Notes under the pieces: generated by a model
Seen by the model: the letters and a program-made list of their open reading frames with translations, nothing else
Told to the model about the DNA's origin: nothing
Databases searched by the model: none
Assembly (NCBI RefSeq): GCF_000023825.1
Contig: NC_013061.1
Location: forward strand, 5,022,001 to 5,086,000
DNA: 64,000 bases
Source of the DNA: Pedobacter heparinus DSM 2366
GTDB lineage: Bacteria; Bacteroidota; Bacteroidia; Sphingobacteriales; Sphingobacteriaceae
Direction of reading: 5' to 3'
Made by a program: the position numbers and the translations under genes
Shown here: in pieces, positions 1-8,692 of the stretch
Position numbering within the stretch: the first letter of the stretch is position 1
How the letters are laid out: every line of letters starts with the position of its first letter

Positions 1-605
1 GAATAGCCCTGTTTTAGTTTAACTTCGAACAAAGGTTCACCCTTGATGTTTCTTATACCATACACTTCCCGGTCTGCATAGGTTGCAAGGGTTAATGAGC
101 TGGAAGGGCAAAGATGCCGGGAAATGATATTTTCCAGGTACTGGTTCTGGATATCAAACTGACTTTTGATATCTATCAAAAAAATAATGGAATAATTTTC
201 TGAGGTCTTTTTTATAATTTCATAAACGCCATTGCGCAACGTCACCACGGAGGTTCCCTCTTTAATGCCCTGCAAATTTGAGGGAAAGGCCCGGAATGAG
301 CTCCAGAATTTAAGGTTCCCCTCTTTATATACCAAAATGTTAATACCCTGGCTGCGGTAAGTTTTAATAAAGTTTAAACCATGGTTTTCATCCTGGTCAT
401 ACCTTTTGGCATTTTCTACCTGTTTATCATCTGATAAAAAATCATAGACAATCCGCTCCTTAGCTTCTAGCTTTTCCTGAAGCTGACGGGCCTCATAAGC
501 AAGCAGTTCTTTTTTAGTAATAGAATGCTTTAAAGATAAAGCAGTAACGATACAACAAGCGCCCAGTATCAATAAAAGAAATCTGATTTTACCTCTTATA
601 CTCAC
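1..605 (-). CDS. sensor histidine kinase, N-terminal part (truncated by window edge)
   Basis: About 201 residues are visible, running off the left edge without a stop. A GTG at 605 (MSIRGKIRF...) is the only usable start, because an in-frame TGA lies eight codons upstream. Residues about 8-25 form a hydrophobic membrane segment. A predicted extracytoplasmic domain with charged helices and a GxYEIIKK / IIFLIDIK stretch follows. This pattern resembles the sensor region of histidine kinases common in Pedobacter, but the HAMP, HisKA and ATPase parts would lie outside the window, so the kinase assignment is an inference. It starts 43 bases downstream of the fabD stop on the same strand and could be read from the same transcript. 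Confidence 0.6.
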   Translation of the reverse strand, partial: MSIRGKIRFLLLILGACCIVTALSLKHSITKKELLAYEARQLQEKLEAKERIVYDFLSDDKQVENAKRYDQDENHGLNFIKTYRSQGINILVYKEGNLKFWSSFRAFPSNLQGIKEGTSVVTLRNGVYEIIKKTSENYSIIFLIDIKSQFDIQNQYLENIISRHLCPSSSLTLATYADREVYGIRNIKGEPLFEVKLKQGY

Positions 606-647
606 GCTTGTTATATTTTTAGGTGTTCATTATAAAAACATTATGAG

Positions 648-1526
648 CTAACTGCTGGCAGAACTTGTCTGCACTGCTCTGCTCACCTTTTTTACCAGGC
701 CTTGTAATACATTTCCCGGGCCAACTTCAATAAACTCATCCGCTCCATCCGCAATCATCCGCTCAATGGTCTGCGTCCACTTCACCGCACCCGTCAACTG
801 GGTAATCAGGTTGGCCTTTATTTTTTGAGGATCCGTATTTGGCACAGGTTCAACGTTCTGATAAATTGGACACACAGGCGCTTGAATGGTTACTTTTTCG
901 ATCGCTTCCTGAAGTTCTAATCTTGCAGGTTCCATTAACGGAGAGTGAAAGGCACCTCCCACATTGAGCTTCAATGCGCGTTTTGCTCCCGCTTCAGTCA
1001 GTTTCTGGCAGGCCAGATCTACACCTTCAATACTACCTGAAATTACGATCTGTCCCGGACAATTGTAATTTGCAGCTACAACAACCGCATCAATTTCCTG
1101 ACAAATATTTTCAACGACCTCATCAGCCAGACCAAGTATAGCGGCCATGGTTGAGGGTTCCAGTTCACATGCTTTCTGCATGGCATTGGCCCTTGTAATG
1201 ACCAGTTTAAGGCCATCCTCAAAAGACAGGGCAGAAGCGGCTACAAGTGCCGAAAACTCTCCCAAAGAGTGGCCTGCTACCATGTCCGGATTAAATGCAT
1301 CGCCCAGCGTTTTAGCCAGTATTACAGAATGCAGAAATATGGCCGGCTGTGTAACTTTTGTTTGTTTAAGCTCTTCTTCAGAACCGGAAAACATAATGTC
1401 GCTAATCCGGAAACCTATAATTTCATTTGCTTTCTCGAACAAGATCCTCGCTGCTTCATTCTCGTAAAGTTCCTTACCCATGCCCGAAAACTGAGCCCCT
1501 TGTCCTGGAAATATATATGCTTTCAT
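648..1526 (-). CDS. fabD: malonyl CoA-acyl carrier protein transacylase
   Basis: FabD moves the malonyl group from CoA to holo-ACP and so supplies extender units for type II fatty acid synthesis in the cytosol. The 292 residues match the family length. The N-terminal GQGAQ oxyanion motif is at residues 8-12. The nucleophile serine is S87 in GHSLGE, the catalytic histidine is about H194 in GAFHSP, and a GPGxVL motif is near the C terminus. The gene begins with ATG and follows folE by 54 bases, last in a queD-folE-fabD run. acpP and fabF of the same pathway are at 49.6-51.1 kb, not here. Confidence 0.96.
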   Translation of the reverse strand: MKAYIFPGQGAQFSGMGKELYENEAARILFEKANEIIGFRISDIMFSGSEEELKQTKVTQPAIFLHSVILAKTLGDAFNPDMVAGHSLGEFSALVAASALSFEDGLKLVITRANAMQKACELEPSTMAAILGLADEVVENICQEIDAVVVAANYNCPGQIVISGSIEGVDLACQKLTEAGAKRALKLNVGGAFHSPLMEPARLELQEAIEKVTIQAPVCPIYQNVEPVPNTDPQKIKANLITQLTGAVKWTQTIERMIADGADEFIEVGPGNVLQGLVKKVSRAVQTSSASS

Positions 1527-1580
1527 CTGTTGGTTTATTTTAATGAAGGCTATTTGCCCTATGTTGATATAATTTTTTAA

Positions 1581-2213
1581 TTAGTGAAGATTGGCTGTGA
1601 TCAATCTTAAAAACTCTGCCCTTGTTTTGTCCTTTGCAAATTCCCCTGTAAATGCCGAAGTGGTGGTAACTGAGTTTTGTTTTTGTATGCCCCTCATTGC
1701 CATGCATAAGTGCTTGCATTCTATCACCACTGCAACGCCTGCTGGCATTAACGTATCCTGGATACAATCTCTGATCTCATTGGTAAGCCGCTCCTGTACC
1801 TGCAGTCTTCTTGCAAAGGCATCAACTATACGCGGAATTTTACTTAAGCCTACAATGTGCCCATTTGGTATATAAGCAATATGGGCCTTACCAAAAAACG
1901 GGAGCATATGGTGTTCGCACATAGAGAAAACTTCTATATCCTTTACCACAACCATCTGGCTGTAATCTTCTTTAAACATTGCTGAACGCAATATCTCTGC
2001 AGGGTTAAGGTCATAACCATGTGTTAAATATTGTAAGGCCTTAGCTACGCGTTCAGGCGTTTTTATTAAACCTTCACGGTTTGGATCTTCCCCCAGCTGG
2101 CCAAGGATGTCTTTATAATGATGTGCAACTGCAGCGATTTTGCCTTCGTTATAACGGTCTATTTTTATATAGCCATTATCTTCCTCATCTAAATGATTTG
2201 TATGATTATCCAT
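1581..2213 (-). CDS. folE: GTP cyclohydrolase I
   Basis: FolE converts GTP to 7,8-dihydroneopterin triphosphate, the entry point to folate, and also feeds pterin and queuosine pathways. I place the start at the ATG at 2213 (210 residues) because the longer frame begins with TTG three codons earlier. Zinc ligands are visible as C99 and H102 in CEHHMLPF and C170 in HLCMAMRG. The active-site stretch ending in the [10 protein letters not shown] sequence is intact. The gene follows the pterin synthase by nine bases, so the two are very likely co-transcribed and share the dihydroneopterin triphosphate intermediate. Confidence 0.96.
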   Translation of the reverse strand: MDNHTNHLDEEDNGYIKIDRYNEGKIAAVAHHYKDILGQLGEDPNREGLIKTPERVAKALQYLTHGYDLNPAEILRSAMFKEDYSQMVVVKDIEVFSMCEHHMLPFFGKAHIAYIPNGHIVGLSKIPRIVDAFARRLQVQERLTNEIRDCIQDTLMPAGVAVVIECKHLCMAMRGIQKQNSVTTTSAFTGEFAKDKTRAEFLRLITANLH

Positions 2214-2222
2214 TATGTACAA

Positions 2223-2636
2223 TTATTGACCGAAATATTCCACAAAGTTATTTTCAGTCTCGTAAATTTTTATACTGTGCAGCTGCGCTCCCGATTCGGC
2301 GATCAGGTTTACCAGTTCTTCCCATATGGCAATAGCCAGATTTTCTGTTGAAGCAAGTTTGCCTTTCATAAAATTGACATCCAGGTTCAGGTTTTTATGG
2401 TCAATTTTATCTACTACATAAGTATTGGTAATGTCTTTAAGCCATTTAAGATCTACCAAAAATCCCGTTTCAGGATTAATTTCTCCTTTAACAGTTACAT
2501 ACAACTGATAGTTATGCCCATGCCAGTTTGGATTGGCACATTTTCCATAGACCTCTGTATTCTGAGCTTCGGTCCAATCGGGCCTTGACAATTTATGTGC
2601 TGCGTTAAATGATGCTTTTCTGGTTATATAAATCAT
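2223..2636 (-). CDS. queD: 6-pyruvoyl-tetrahydropterin / 6-carboxytetrahydropterin synthase (QueD/PTPS family)
   Basis: This 137-residue family member acts on dihydroneopterin triphosphate made by FolE, encoded just downstream. Zinc-binding histidines are visible at H14 (AAHKL) and in the HGH at residues 39-41, and the catalytic cysteine is probably C33. The CxxxxxHGHNY region and the DHKNLN segment are typical of both the QueD (queuosine precursor) and eukaryote-like PTPS (tetrahydrobiopterin) branches, so sequence alone does not settle the product. No queC, queE or queF lies nearby. It is the first gene of the queD-folE-fabD run, with a consensus promoter 19 bases upstream of its ATG. Confidence 0.88.
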   Translation of the reverse strand: MIYITRKASFNAAHKLSRPDWTEAQNTEVYGKCANPNWHGHNYQLYVTVKGEINPETGFLVDLKWLKDITNTYVVDKIDHKNLNLDVNFMKGKLASTENLAIAIWEELVNLIAESGAQLHSIKIYETENNFVEYFGQ

Positions 2637-2654
2637 TCTATGTTATATTATTGA

Positions 2655-2662
2655 CAAATATA
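2655..2662 (-). promoter_or_regulatory. predicted -7 element of the queD-folE-fabD promoter
   Basis: On the minus strand this reads TATATTTG, a perfect match to the Bacteroidota TAnnTTTG element, and predicts a 5' leader of roughly 12-15 bases before the queD ATG. I see no clear TTG at the -33 position. Confidence 0.45.
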
Positions 2663-2708
2663 CGCAGAAAGGTTAAAGTAGAAAGGTTAAATCTCTAACT
2701 TAGCCATC

Positions 2709-3341
2709 ATGAAGATTCTAGTGGTTGCTGCCACCTGGCAGGAAATAGCTTTATTAGCAGTACACTTCCATTTGCCTGAAAAGGATTTTGTACGTACTTC
2801 GGATTTTGACCTGCTGATTACAGGTGTAGGAATGACGGCAACGGCTTATGCGCTGGGCAAGCACTTGTCGGGGGCTTACAAATTGGTTTTGAACCTGGGT
2901 ATTGCAGGTACTTTTGACCCGGCCATTTCATTAGGAGCTGTTGTGAATGTGACGAGTGATGAATTTACGGAACTGGGCGCAGAAGATGGAGATGAGTTTC
3001 TGAGCATTGAAAAGCTTGGCTTTGGTAAGGCTAACTTTATTGCAGCAAATAACCTGTTGCATGCATCTGTTACAAAACTTAAAAAGGTAAAAGGCATTAC
3101 TGTTAACCTTGTTCACGGCAACGAAAGCAGCATTAAAAAAGTACTTCAGCAAGCCAACCCACAAACAGAGAGCATGGAAGGGGCCGCTGTGCTGTATTGT
3201 TGTCATCAGGCATCCCTGCCTTGTCTTCAGATCCGCAGCATTTCGAATTATATAGTACGCAGAAATAAAGAAAGCTGGCAGATTGGCCTTGCCATAAAGG
3301 AACTGAATAAATGGGCTATTGATTTTTTGACAAATACATAA
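2709..3341 (+). CDS. mqnB: futalosine hydrolase
   Basis: MqnB cleaves futalosine to dehypoxanthine futalosine and hypoxanthine in the alternative menaquinone pathway. The 210-residue protein has the nucleoside phosphorylase-like fold signature: NLGIAG at residues 62-67 and the ribose-binding ESMEGAA motif at 154-160. Related MTA/SAH nucleosidases share these motifs, but mqnD 34 bases downstream fixes the assignment. It is transcribed divergently from queD with a 72-base spacer. An ATG start is clear. Confidence 0.93.
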   Translation: MKILVVAATWQEIALLAVHFHLPEKDFVRTSDFDLLITGVGMTATAYALGKHLSGAYKLVLNLGIAGTFDPAISLGAVVNVTSDEFTELGAEDGDEFLSIEKLGFGKANFIAANNLLHASVTKLKKVKGITVNLVHGNESSIKKVLQQANPQTESMEGAAVLYCCHQASLPCLQIRSISNYIVRRNKESWQIGLAIKELNKWAIDFLTNT

Positions 3342-3375
3342 CTGGTTTTTTGGGGGGCTTCTGTACCTTTACCCT

Positions 3376-4221
3376 ATGAAACTTAGTCTTGGTTTTTCAC
3401 CCTGCCCCAACGATACTTTTATTTTTGACGCGCTCATCCATCATAAGATTGATACGGAAGGTTTAGAATTTGAAGTCTTTTTTGATGATGTGGAAACACT
3501 GAACCAAAAAGCATTCCGGGCTGAACTGGACATTACCAAACTAAGCTTTCATGCTTTTGCCTATGTGGCAGAACAATATGCACTACTTGATTCGGGAAGC
3601 GCCCTGGGTTTTGGAGTTGGCCCCTTATTGATTTGTCACAAGGAAAACTTTATCCGAAACAGTGACCATTTAAGTCCCGATCTTAAAGTTGGAATTCCGG
3701 GCAGGTATACAACAGCCAATTTTTTATTGGGTATTGCATTCCCCCATTTGACTAATAAACAGGAAATGGTTTTCTCAGCTATAGAAAGTTCCCTGTTAGC
3801 AGACCAGATTGATCTTGGATTGATCATTCATGAAAACAGGTTCACCTATACTGAAAAAGGCTTGCATAAAATAGTTGACCTGGGAAGCTTTTGGGAACAG
3901 CAAACAGGCTGTGCCATTCCATTGGGGGGAATTGTGGTAAACCGAAAACTTGACCGGAAAACTATGGAAAAAGTAAACCGGCTGGTTAAAAAATCAGTAG
4001 AATTTGCCTTTGCCAATCCAAAATCAGGGCTTGAGTTTATCAGACTCCATGCCCAGGAAATGAGTGAGGAAGTGATGTATAAACACATTGACCTGTATGT
4101 AAACCAATACAGTGTTGAACTGGGCATTGAAGGAAGAAAAGCCATTGACACGATGTTTACCATGGCACTGAAAAAAGAACTGATCCCTCCGTTTAAACAA
4201 AGTATCTATCTGATACCTTAA
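3376..4221 (+). CDS. mqnD: 1,4-dihydroxy-6-naphthoate synthase
   Basis: MqnD converts cyclic dehypoxanthine futalosine to 1,4-dihydroxy-6-naphthoate in menaquinone synthesis. The 281 residues match the family. The N-terminal SPCPNDTF (8-15) and the IPG-RYTTANFLL segment are typical of this periplasmic-binding-protein-like fold. It follows mqnB as an apparent two-gene operon. A near-consensus -7 box (TACCTTTA) just before the ATG may give an additional start. mqnA, mqnC and mqnE are not in the window. It converges on the lipoprotein gene with only four bases between stops. Confidence 0.95.
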   Translation: MKLSLGFSPCPNDTFIFDALIHHKIDTEGLEFEVFFDDVETLNQKAFRAELDITKLSFHAFAYVAEQYALLDSGSALGFGVGPLLICHKENFIRNSDHLSPDLKVGIPGRYTTANFLLGIAFPHLTNKQEMVFSAIESSLLADQIDLGLIIHENRFTYTEKGLHKIVDLGSFWEQQTGCAIPLGGIVVNRKLDRKTMEKVNRLVKKSVEFAFANPKSGLEFIRLHAQEMSEEVMYKHIDLYVNQYSVELGIEGRKAIDTMFTMALKKELIPPFKQSIYLIP

Positions 4222-4225
4222 ACAA

Positions 4226-4603
4226 TTAATTACAAGGCCCGTCCGGTATTTCCTTTGTGATCTTAAGGAGTTTAGTTACAACAAGCGTAGAGTCAAAATC
4301 GGCTGACATGCTTAAGCTATCTGATTTTATGGCATGACATTCCACCTCAATATAAACGGGTTCATAAGGCTTTTCAAAATTAAAATTATTGTAGGCCAGT
4401 TCCAGGGTCTTTGCACTGTCTGCAATCCAATACTCAGTTCCCTCCTCACAATCTGTAAATGATTTCATTTCCGGCCCGTAACTATATAAGCCCTTAAGTA
4501 CTCTGCTGGCATGCTCCTTAACTTCTGCAGGCCTTCGATTACATGCCATTACCGTAACCGCAACGGCTATTATTAAAAATAGCAGGCTTTTAAATATATT
4601 CAT
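4226..4603 (-). CDS. putative lipoprotein, NlpE C-terminal-like
   Basis: The 125-residue product has a lipoprotein signal: a short basic N terminus, a hydrophobic run and a lipobox ending VMAC with C21 as the lipidation site. The mature part is small. Its GLYSYGPEMKSFTDCEEG segment, followed by a tryptophan and a VYIEVE strand, resembles the C-terminal OB-like domain of NlpE proteins (copper/envelope-stress lipoproteins). That similarity is from memory and weak. It lies four bases downstream of the LolC/E-type permease gene and is probably co-transcribed with it, which fits an envelope role. Confidence 0.6.
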   Translation of the reverse strand: MNIFKSLLFLIIAVAVTVMACNRRPAEVKEHASRVLKGLYSYGPEMKSFTDCEEGTEYWIADSAKTLELAYNNFNFEKPYEPVYIEVECHAIKSDSLSMSADFDSTLVVTKLLKITKEIPDGPCN

Positions 4604-4607
4604 GATT

Positions 4608-5843
4608 TTATAGATCTTGATTTAAATGGTTTATCTTCTTTACACTCAAATTAGATGACAAAGCTGATGCCATAAAAGAAAAAATACTCACGGTAAAGAA
4701 TACGAGCAGAAAATCTTTCCATTTTAAGGCCACAGGATAAGCATTCGTAATCACGAGATTATCCTGGGACATTTTTATGAGTCCGAACTTCTGTTGAAGC
4801 AAAGAGAAGCCAAGTCCGATAAGCAGACCACATATACAACCGGTCATGGAAATCATCATCCCTTCCAGCAAAAAGATACGTTTAATTAACTTTTTACCAG
4901 CCCCCAAACTGCTCAATATGGCAATGTCTTTCAACTTATCAATTACCAGCATGGTTAATGAACCAATGATATTGAATATGGCAATGATCAATATAAAGGT
5001 GAGAATGATGTATACGGCCCATTTTTCACTGCCCAGAATATTATATAAAACTTTATTCTGTTGTATCCTATCCTTTATTTCAAAGTTTTCCCCGATCTGA
5101 TCTTCTATCTTTTGCCTGAACAGATCGGCATCCGCACCTTTATGCAGATTGATCTCGATGGCTGAAATGTTTAGCGGTTCTTCAAGCAGTTTTCTGGCAA
5201 ACCTCAATGGGACTATAGCCATATTATCGAAATCCTGCTGCACTTCAAAAACTCCGGATACCGGAATAGAAAGAATCGTAAAATCATCTGCCGGATTGAT
5301 TGAACTGGCCTGGTTCGCCTTCTTTTTAGGTGAAAAAATCTGCAGCGGATAAAAAGGATCTGTTGTATTTACCATCAAAAAATTTTGAATGGCCGAACCA
5401 ATTACCGCGTAGTTCAGGCTCTTGCTTTCGAGCACAAAATTACCGTCAATGGTAATGCTGTCCAGGCTCTTGTTTTTCAGGTAATCTGTACTTACCCCTT
5501 TTACCAGCCCAACAGACTGTTTATCATTATACCTTAATAAAGCATTTTCCGAAAGCACTTCAGTAAAAGAATAGATTTCCTTATCCTTTCGCAATTCATT
5601 AAAATAAGTCGTATTGGGATTAAATGTTTTCCCTTTTAAAGGAGAGATCACTATTTGCGGGGTAATGGTATTAAACATTTTTAACACCACCTCTTCAAAA
5701 CCATTGAATACCGACAGGATAATGATCAGCGCTGCACTACCTACAAAAACCCCTGCTACCGAAATGGTAGAGATAATGTTGATGGCATTGGTAGATTTTT
5801 TTGCAAAAAGATACCGCCGAGCTATGTAGAAAGGTGTATTCAA
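4608..5843 (-). CDS. FtsX-like ABC transporter permease (LolC/LolE type)
   Basis: The 411-residue inner-membrane protein has the FtsX/LolCE arrangement: one membrane helix near residues 22-45, a large periplasmic domain to about residue 265, then three C-terminal helices. The conserved FYIARRYLFAKKSTNAINI start is typical of Bacteroidota LolE-like permeases, which extract lipoproteins for outer-membrane delivery. No LolD ATPase is adjacent, so the partner is elsewhere. The start is a TTG at 5843: an in-frame TAA lies two codons upstream and no ATG precedes the conserved N terminus. It sits in an envelope-rich run with a lipoprotein and gldD. Confidence 0.88.
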   Translation of the reverse strand: MNTPFYIARRYLFAKKSTNAINIISTISVAGVFVGSAALIIILSVFNGFEEVVLKMFNTITPQIVISPLKGKTFNPNTTYFNELRKDKEIYSFTEVLSENALLRYNDKQSVGLVKGVSTDYLKNKSLDSITIDGNFVLESKSLNYAVIGSAIQNFLMVNTTDPFYPLQIFSPKKKANQASSINPADDFTILSIPVSGVFEVQQDFDNMAIVPLRFARKLLEEPLNISAIEINLHKGADADLFRQKIEDQIGENFEIKDRIQQNKVLYNILGSEKWAVYIILTFILIIAIFNIIGSLTMLVIDKLKDIAILSSLGAGKKLIKRIFLLEGMMISMTGCICGLLIGLGFSLLQQKFGLIKMSQDNLVITNAYPVALKWKDFLLVFFTVSIFSFMASALSSNLSVKKINHLNQDL

Positions 5844-5865
5844 TATTTATTTAATGGTATAATGC

Positions 5866-6504
5866 TTATTGTAAATAAGGATTGTGCTGTTTTTCAAAGC
5901 CTATGGTTGTAGACTGACCATGGCCCGGATAAACCCTGCAATCATCAGGCAATATAAACAAGTTATTTTTGATACTGTTGATTAATTGCAAATGGTTCCC
6001 TCCGGGAAGATCTGTCCGGCCAATGCTGCAATAAAACAGCACATCACCCCCGATTAAAAAGTTATCTGCCGCTGCATAAAAACACAAATGCGCCGGAGAA
6101 TGGCCTGGTGCAAAAATAAGCTCCAGCTGGCTATTGCCAAAATTAACCTTTCCGGACTCAGGCAAAAACACTTCCGGTTCAGGCGAAAGCTCGTAATGTA
6201 AGCCCATTTGAGGTACATAACCAGGCATGGCCTGTAAAACATATAACTCTCCTTTATGAAATTGCGGTTTCAACCCCCAGTTGTCATAAACAAATTTATT
6301 GCCAAATACATGATCGTAATGGCAATGGGTATTTAGCAAAAGAACCGGTTTTAATTTTTTCTCTTTTATGAATTTAACTACTGTATTCTGCTCTTCAGCA
6401 TCGTACATCCCCGGGTCAATGATCACACATTCGCCCGTTTCATCAAACAGGATATAAGTGTTTTCGCTTATAGGGTTAAAGGTAAATTGTTGAATGCTGA
6501 TCAT
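5866..6504 (-). CDS. metallo-beta-lactamase-fold hydrolase (glyoxalase II-like)
   Basis: The 212-residue protein has the full metal site of the fold: THCHYDH (H60, H62, D64, H65), H135 in APGHSPAH, D154 in GGDVLF and H195 in YPGHG. It is closest in layout to YcbL/glyoxalase II-like hydrolases, which act on thioesters such as S-lactoylglutathione analogues. The physiological substrate cannot be read from sequence. It sits three bases from gldD in a tightly packed minus-strand run. Confidence 0.88.
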   Translation of the reverse strand: MISIQQFTFNPISENTYILFDETGECVIIDPGMYDAEEQNTVVKFIKEKKLKPVLLLNTHCHYDHVFGNKFVYDNWGLKPQFHKGELYVLQAMPGYVPQMGLHYELSPEPEVFLPESGKVNFGNSQLELIFAPGHSPAHLCFYAAADNFLIGGDVLFYCSIGRTDLPGGNHLQLINSIKNNLFILPDDCRVYPGHGQSTTIGFEKQHNPYLQ

Positions 6505-6507
6505 AAG

Positions 6508-7086
6508 TTATTTCCATTTAAATGTACTGATCATCCGGTCTATATCTTTTTTAATAAAATTGACTACCGGCTGAATGGAATCATATTGAGGGCGTTCATT
6601 GAAGTACAATGCGGCCCTAAAATAGTGTTTTGTACTGTCAGTTAAAAAAAATTGTACAGAAGATGCGGTATTGCCTTCTATTGCGTAATAAACCCCATAT
6701 ACCTTCTTTTCCGGATAGTTAATGATTTTCTGGTCTATTGCATTTGCCTTTACGGTATGTTTAAAGGCAAATGTCCGGGCATCCTCTACCAGGTTTTCAT
6801 ATTCTTTTTTTGAGGAAATATCATAATAGGTAAGATGTAAGCGGCCGTTAAACTGCGGAAACGACAGGTTGTACCAGCAGGGCTGGGTATCCCGGCTGCT
6901 ATCATGCTGCAAAGTAGCATATTTTGGATAATCGAATGAAAAAGGGCAGTCTTTATTGTAAGGCTGATAGGCTTTTACCGGAAAATCTATTTTAAAATAT
7001 CCTCTTGGCTTAGGCGAATAACTATTACTGTTACACGCAGAAAATGTAAGTAAAACAACAAATAAAAGAAAGAAATATCTGTTCAT
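6508..7086 (-). CDS. gldD: gliding motility lipoprotein GldD
   Basis: GldD is one of the Gld proteins needed for gliding in Flavobacterium johnsoniae, and is widely kept in Bacteroidota including species not known to glide. The 192 residues begin with a lipoprotein signal ending in FSAC (C18). The RGYFKIDFPVKAYQPYN and CPFSFDYPKYA segments are hallmarks of the family. It abuts aroE (stop one base before its ATG) and the hydrolase gene, so all are likely on one transcript. Other gld genes are absent here. Confidence 0.93.
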   Translation of the reverse strand: MNRYFFLLFVVLLTFSACNSNSYSPKPRGYFKIDFPVKAYQPYNKDCPFSFDYPKYATLQHDSSRDTQPCWYNLSFPQFNGRLHLTYYDISSKKEYENLVEDARTFAFKHTVKANAIDQKIINYPEKKVYGVYYAIEGNTASSVQFFLTDSTKHYFRAALYFNERPQYDSIQPVVNFIKKDIDRMISTFKWK

Positions 7087-7087
7087 G

Positions 7088-7831
7088 TTATGGATTCCAA
7101 ATCTCCCAGGAGCGGATGGCCTGCAGGTGCAACATCTCTAATCCGTTTTTTGTTTTGCCTCCCTTTTCTTTCACCTGTTTTAAAAACAGGGTCTCTTCAG
7201 GATTATAGACCAGATCGTAAGCCACATGGTTTTTATTTAAAGCACCATAAGGAATGTCCGGATAAGTATCTGTATCGGGAGACATCCCCAAAGGAGTGGT
7301 ATTAATCAGAACGGTATATTCCCGAAGCATAGCCTCATCCACTTCATTGTATAAAATGCTGCTTGCTGATGGTTTCCTGGTCACTACCAGGAAAGAAATC
7401 CCAAGTTTGTTTAAAACATATTTTATAGCCTTTGCCGCCCCGCCATCTCCAAATACCAACGCTTTACGGTGGTGTACTTCCAATAAAGGTTTTAATGATT
7501 CTTCAAATCCATAAGCATCCGTATTGTATCCTTTAAGCCATTGCCCCGATTCATTTCGTATGATCGAAATACAGTTAACAGCTCCGATTTCTGTGGAAGC
7601 CTCATCCATCTCATTCAAATATGGCAATACCTGTACCTTATAGGGTATAGTTACATTTATTCCACAAAGTTCCCGATCCCCTGAGATCATTTTAGGAAAA
7701 AGCCCGATGTCAGCTATAGGGTAAAGCTCGTATGCACAACCCTCAATCTGTTCATGTTCGAATTTTTCTGTAAAAAACTTTTTTGAAAAGGAATGTGATA
7801 AAGGGTAGCCGATTAAACCAAATTTTCTCAT
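7088..7831 (-). CDS. aroE: shikimate dehydrogenase
   Basis: AroE reduces 3-dehydroshikimate to shikimate with NADPH in aromatic amino acid synthesis. The 247 residues are slightly short for the family but complete. Substrate-binding SHS is at residues 12-14, the catalytic lysine is K65 in NVTIPYK, the partner aspartate is D105 in YNTDAYGF, and the NADPH loop GDGGAAKA is at 128-135. It lies between gldD and the phosphosulfolactate synthase gene. The tryptophan branch genes are at 19-22 kb. Confidence 0.95.
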   Translation of the reverse strand: MRKFGLIGYPLSHSFSKKFFTEKFEHEQIEGCAYELYPIADIGLFPKMISGDRELCGINVTIPYKVQVLPYLNEMDEASTEIGAVNCISIIRNESGQWLKGYNTDAYGFEESLKPLLEVHHRKALVFGDGGAAKAIKYVLNKLGISFLVVTRKPSASSILYNEVDEAMLREYTVLINTTPLGMSPDTDTYPDIPYGALNKNHVAYDLVYNPEETLFLKQVKEKGGKTKNGLEMLHLQAIRSWEIWNP

Positions 7832-7859
7832 TATTATTAGTAGGGATGGATTTAGGAAA

Positions 7860-8627
7860 TTACTTCTGCGGATTCAAAAAATGATCAAAGGTATCTCCTC
7901 TTAAGCCCAACCGTATAGTCTCTAATGGGATCACCTCAGCAGGTGCAATATTTCCAATGTTTACATTAGCACCAAGTAACTTAATAAACCAAACCTGTTG
8001 TTCTTTCTGTGGCGCTTCCCAAATAATTGTTTCTTCTGGTATCTGCGTCAGGATCTCATCTACCAGGCCTTCACGAACCTCTCCGGATCCTCTGTATATA
8101 CCTACATTCCCTCCTTCTCTGGCTTCTGCTATCACCTTCCAAGAACCCGCCTCAATTTCAGCATTCATCAGTTTGATCCATTTATAGGGGGCAAATATTT
8201 TGGTTGCGTCTTTAGAACCCACCTCAGAAATCACAGTAACCTGTTTGGCCAGCTTTTGGATGAACTCGCATTTCTGGTCGTGCTCTATTGTAATTGAACC
8301 ATCCGAAACCTCGGCATACTCCATACCAAACTGATCCAGCACCCTGCAATAATCATCAAACTGGTTCCGTATAATGAATGCTTCAAAAAGTGTTCCTCCA
8401 AAATACGTAGGGATCCCTGCATCCCTGTAGATGCGGAGTTTCTCTTTCAGGTTGGGGGTAACAAAGGAAGTTGCCCAGCCCAGTTTCACAATATCAGTAT
8501 GTATTCCGGCTACCTCTATAAAATCTTCAGTTTGTCTTAAGCTTAATCCTTTATCCATAACCATTGTAATTCCTTTATTACGTGGTTTTGCAGGACGCTC
8601 CGGTATATTATTCAATGGGTAATTCAT
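7860..8627 (-). CDS. comA: phosphosulfolactate synthase family protein
   Basis: The family adds sulfite to phosphoenolpyruvate to give phosphosulfolactate, known in methanogen coenzyme M synthesis and, as YitD, in Bacillus spores. The 255-residue protein keeps KPRNKGITMVMDKG near the N terminus, the KLGWATS strand, TYFGGTLFE, VSDGSI, SEVGSKD and the C-terminal GLRGDTF segment. I moved the start from a GTG at 8636 to the ATG at 8627. It sits between aroE and a TPR gene with no other sulfolactate genes. In this phylum it might feed cysteate for sulfonolipids, but that is inference. Confidence 0.85.
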   Translation of the reverse strand: MNYPLNNIPERPAKPRNKGITMVMDKGLSLRQTEDFIEVAGIHTDIVKLGWATSFVTPNLKEKLRIYRDAGIPTYFGGTLFEAFIIRNQFDDYCRVLDQFGMEYAEVSDGSITIEHDQKCEFIQKLAKQVTVISEVGSKDATKIFAPYKWIKLMNAEIEAGSWKVIAEAREGGNVGIYRGSGEVREGLVDEILTQIPEETIIWEAPQKEQQVWFIKLLGANVNIGNIAPAEVIPLETIRLGLRGDTFDHFLNPQK

Positions 8628-8692
8628 ATAGGTCACAAAGGTGAAAAAAAATTAGACAGTTTTATCAATACTATCTAATAAAAGGCACAATA

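Noticed and set aside
1147-1467. 106-codon plus-strand frame opposite fabD
   Set aside because: It is the antisense shadow of a clear core gene, and its translation has no family character.
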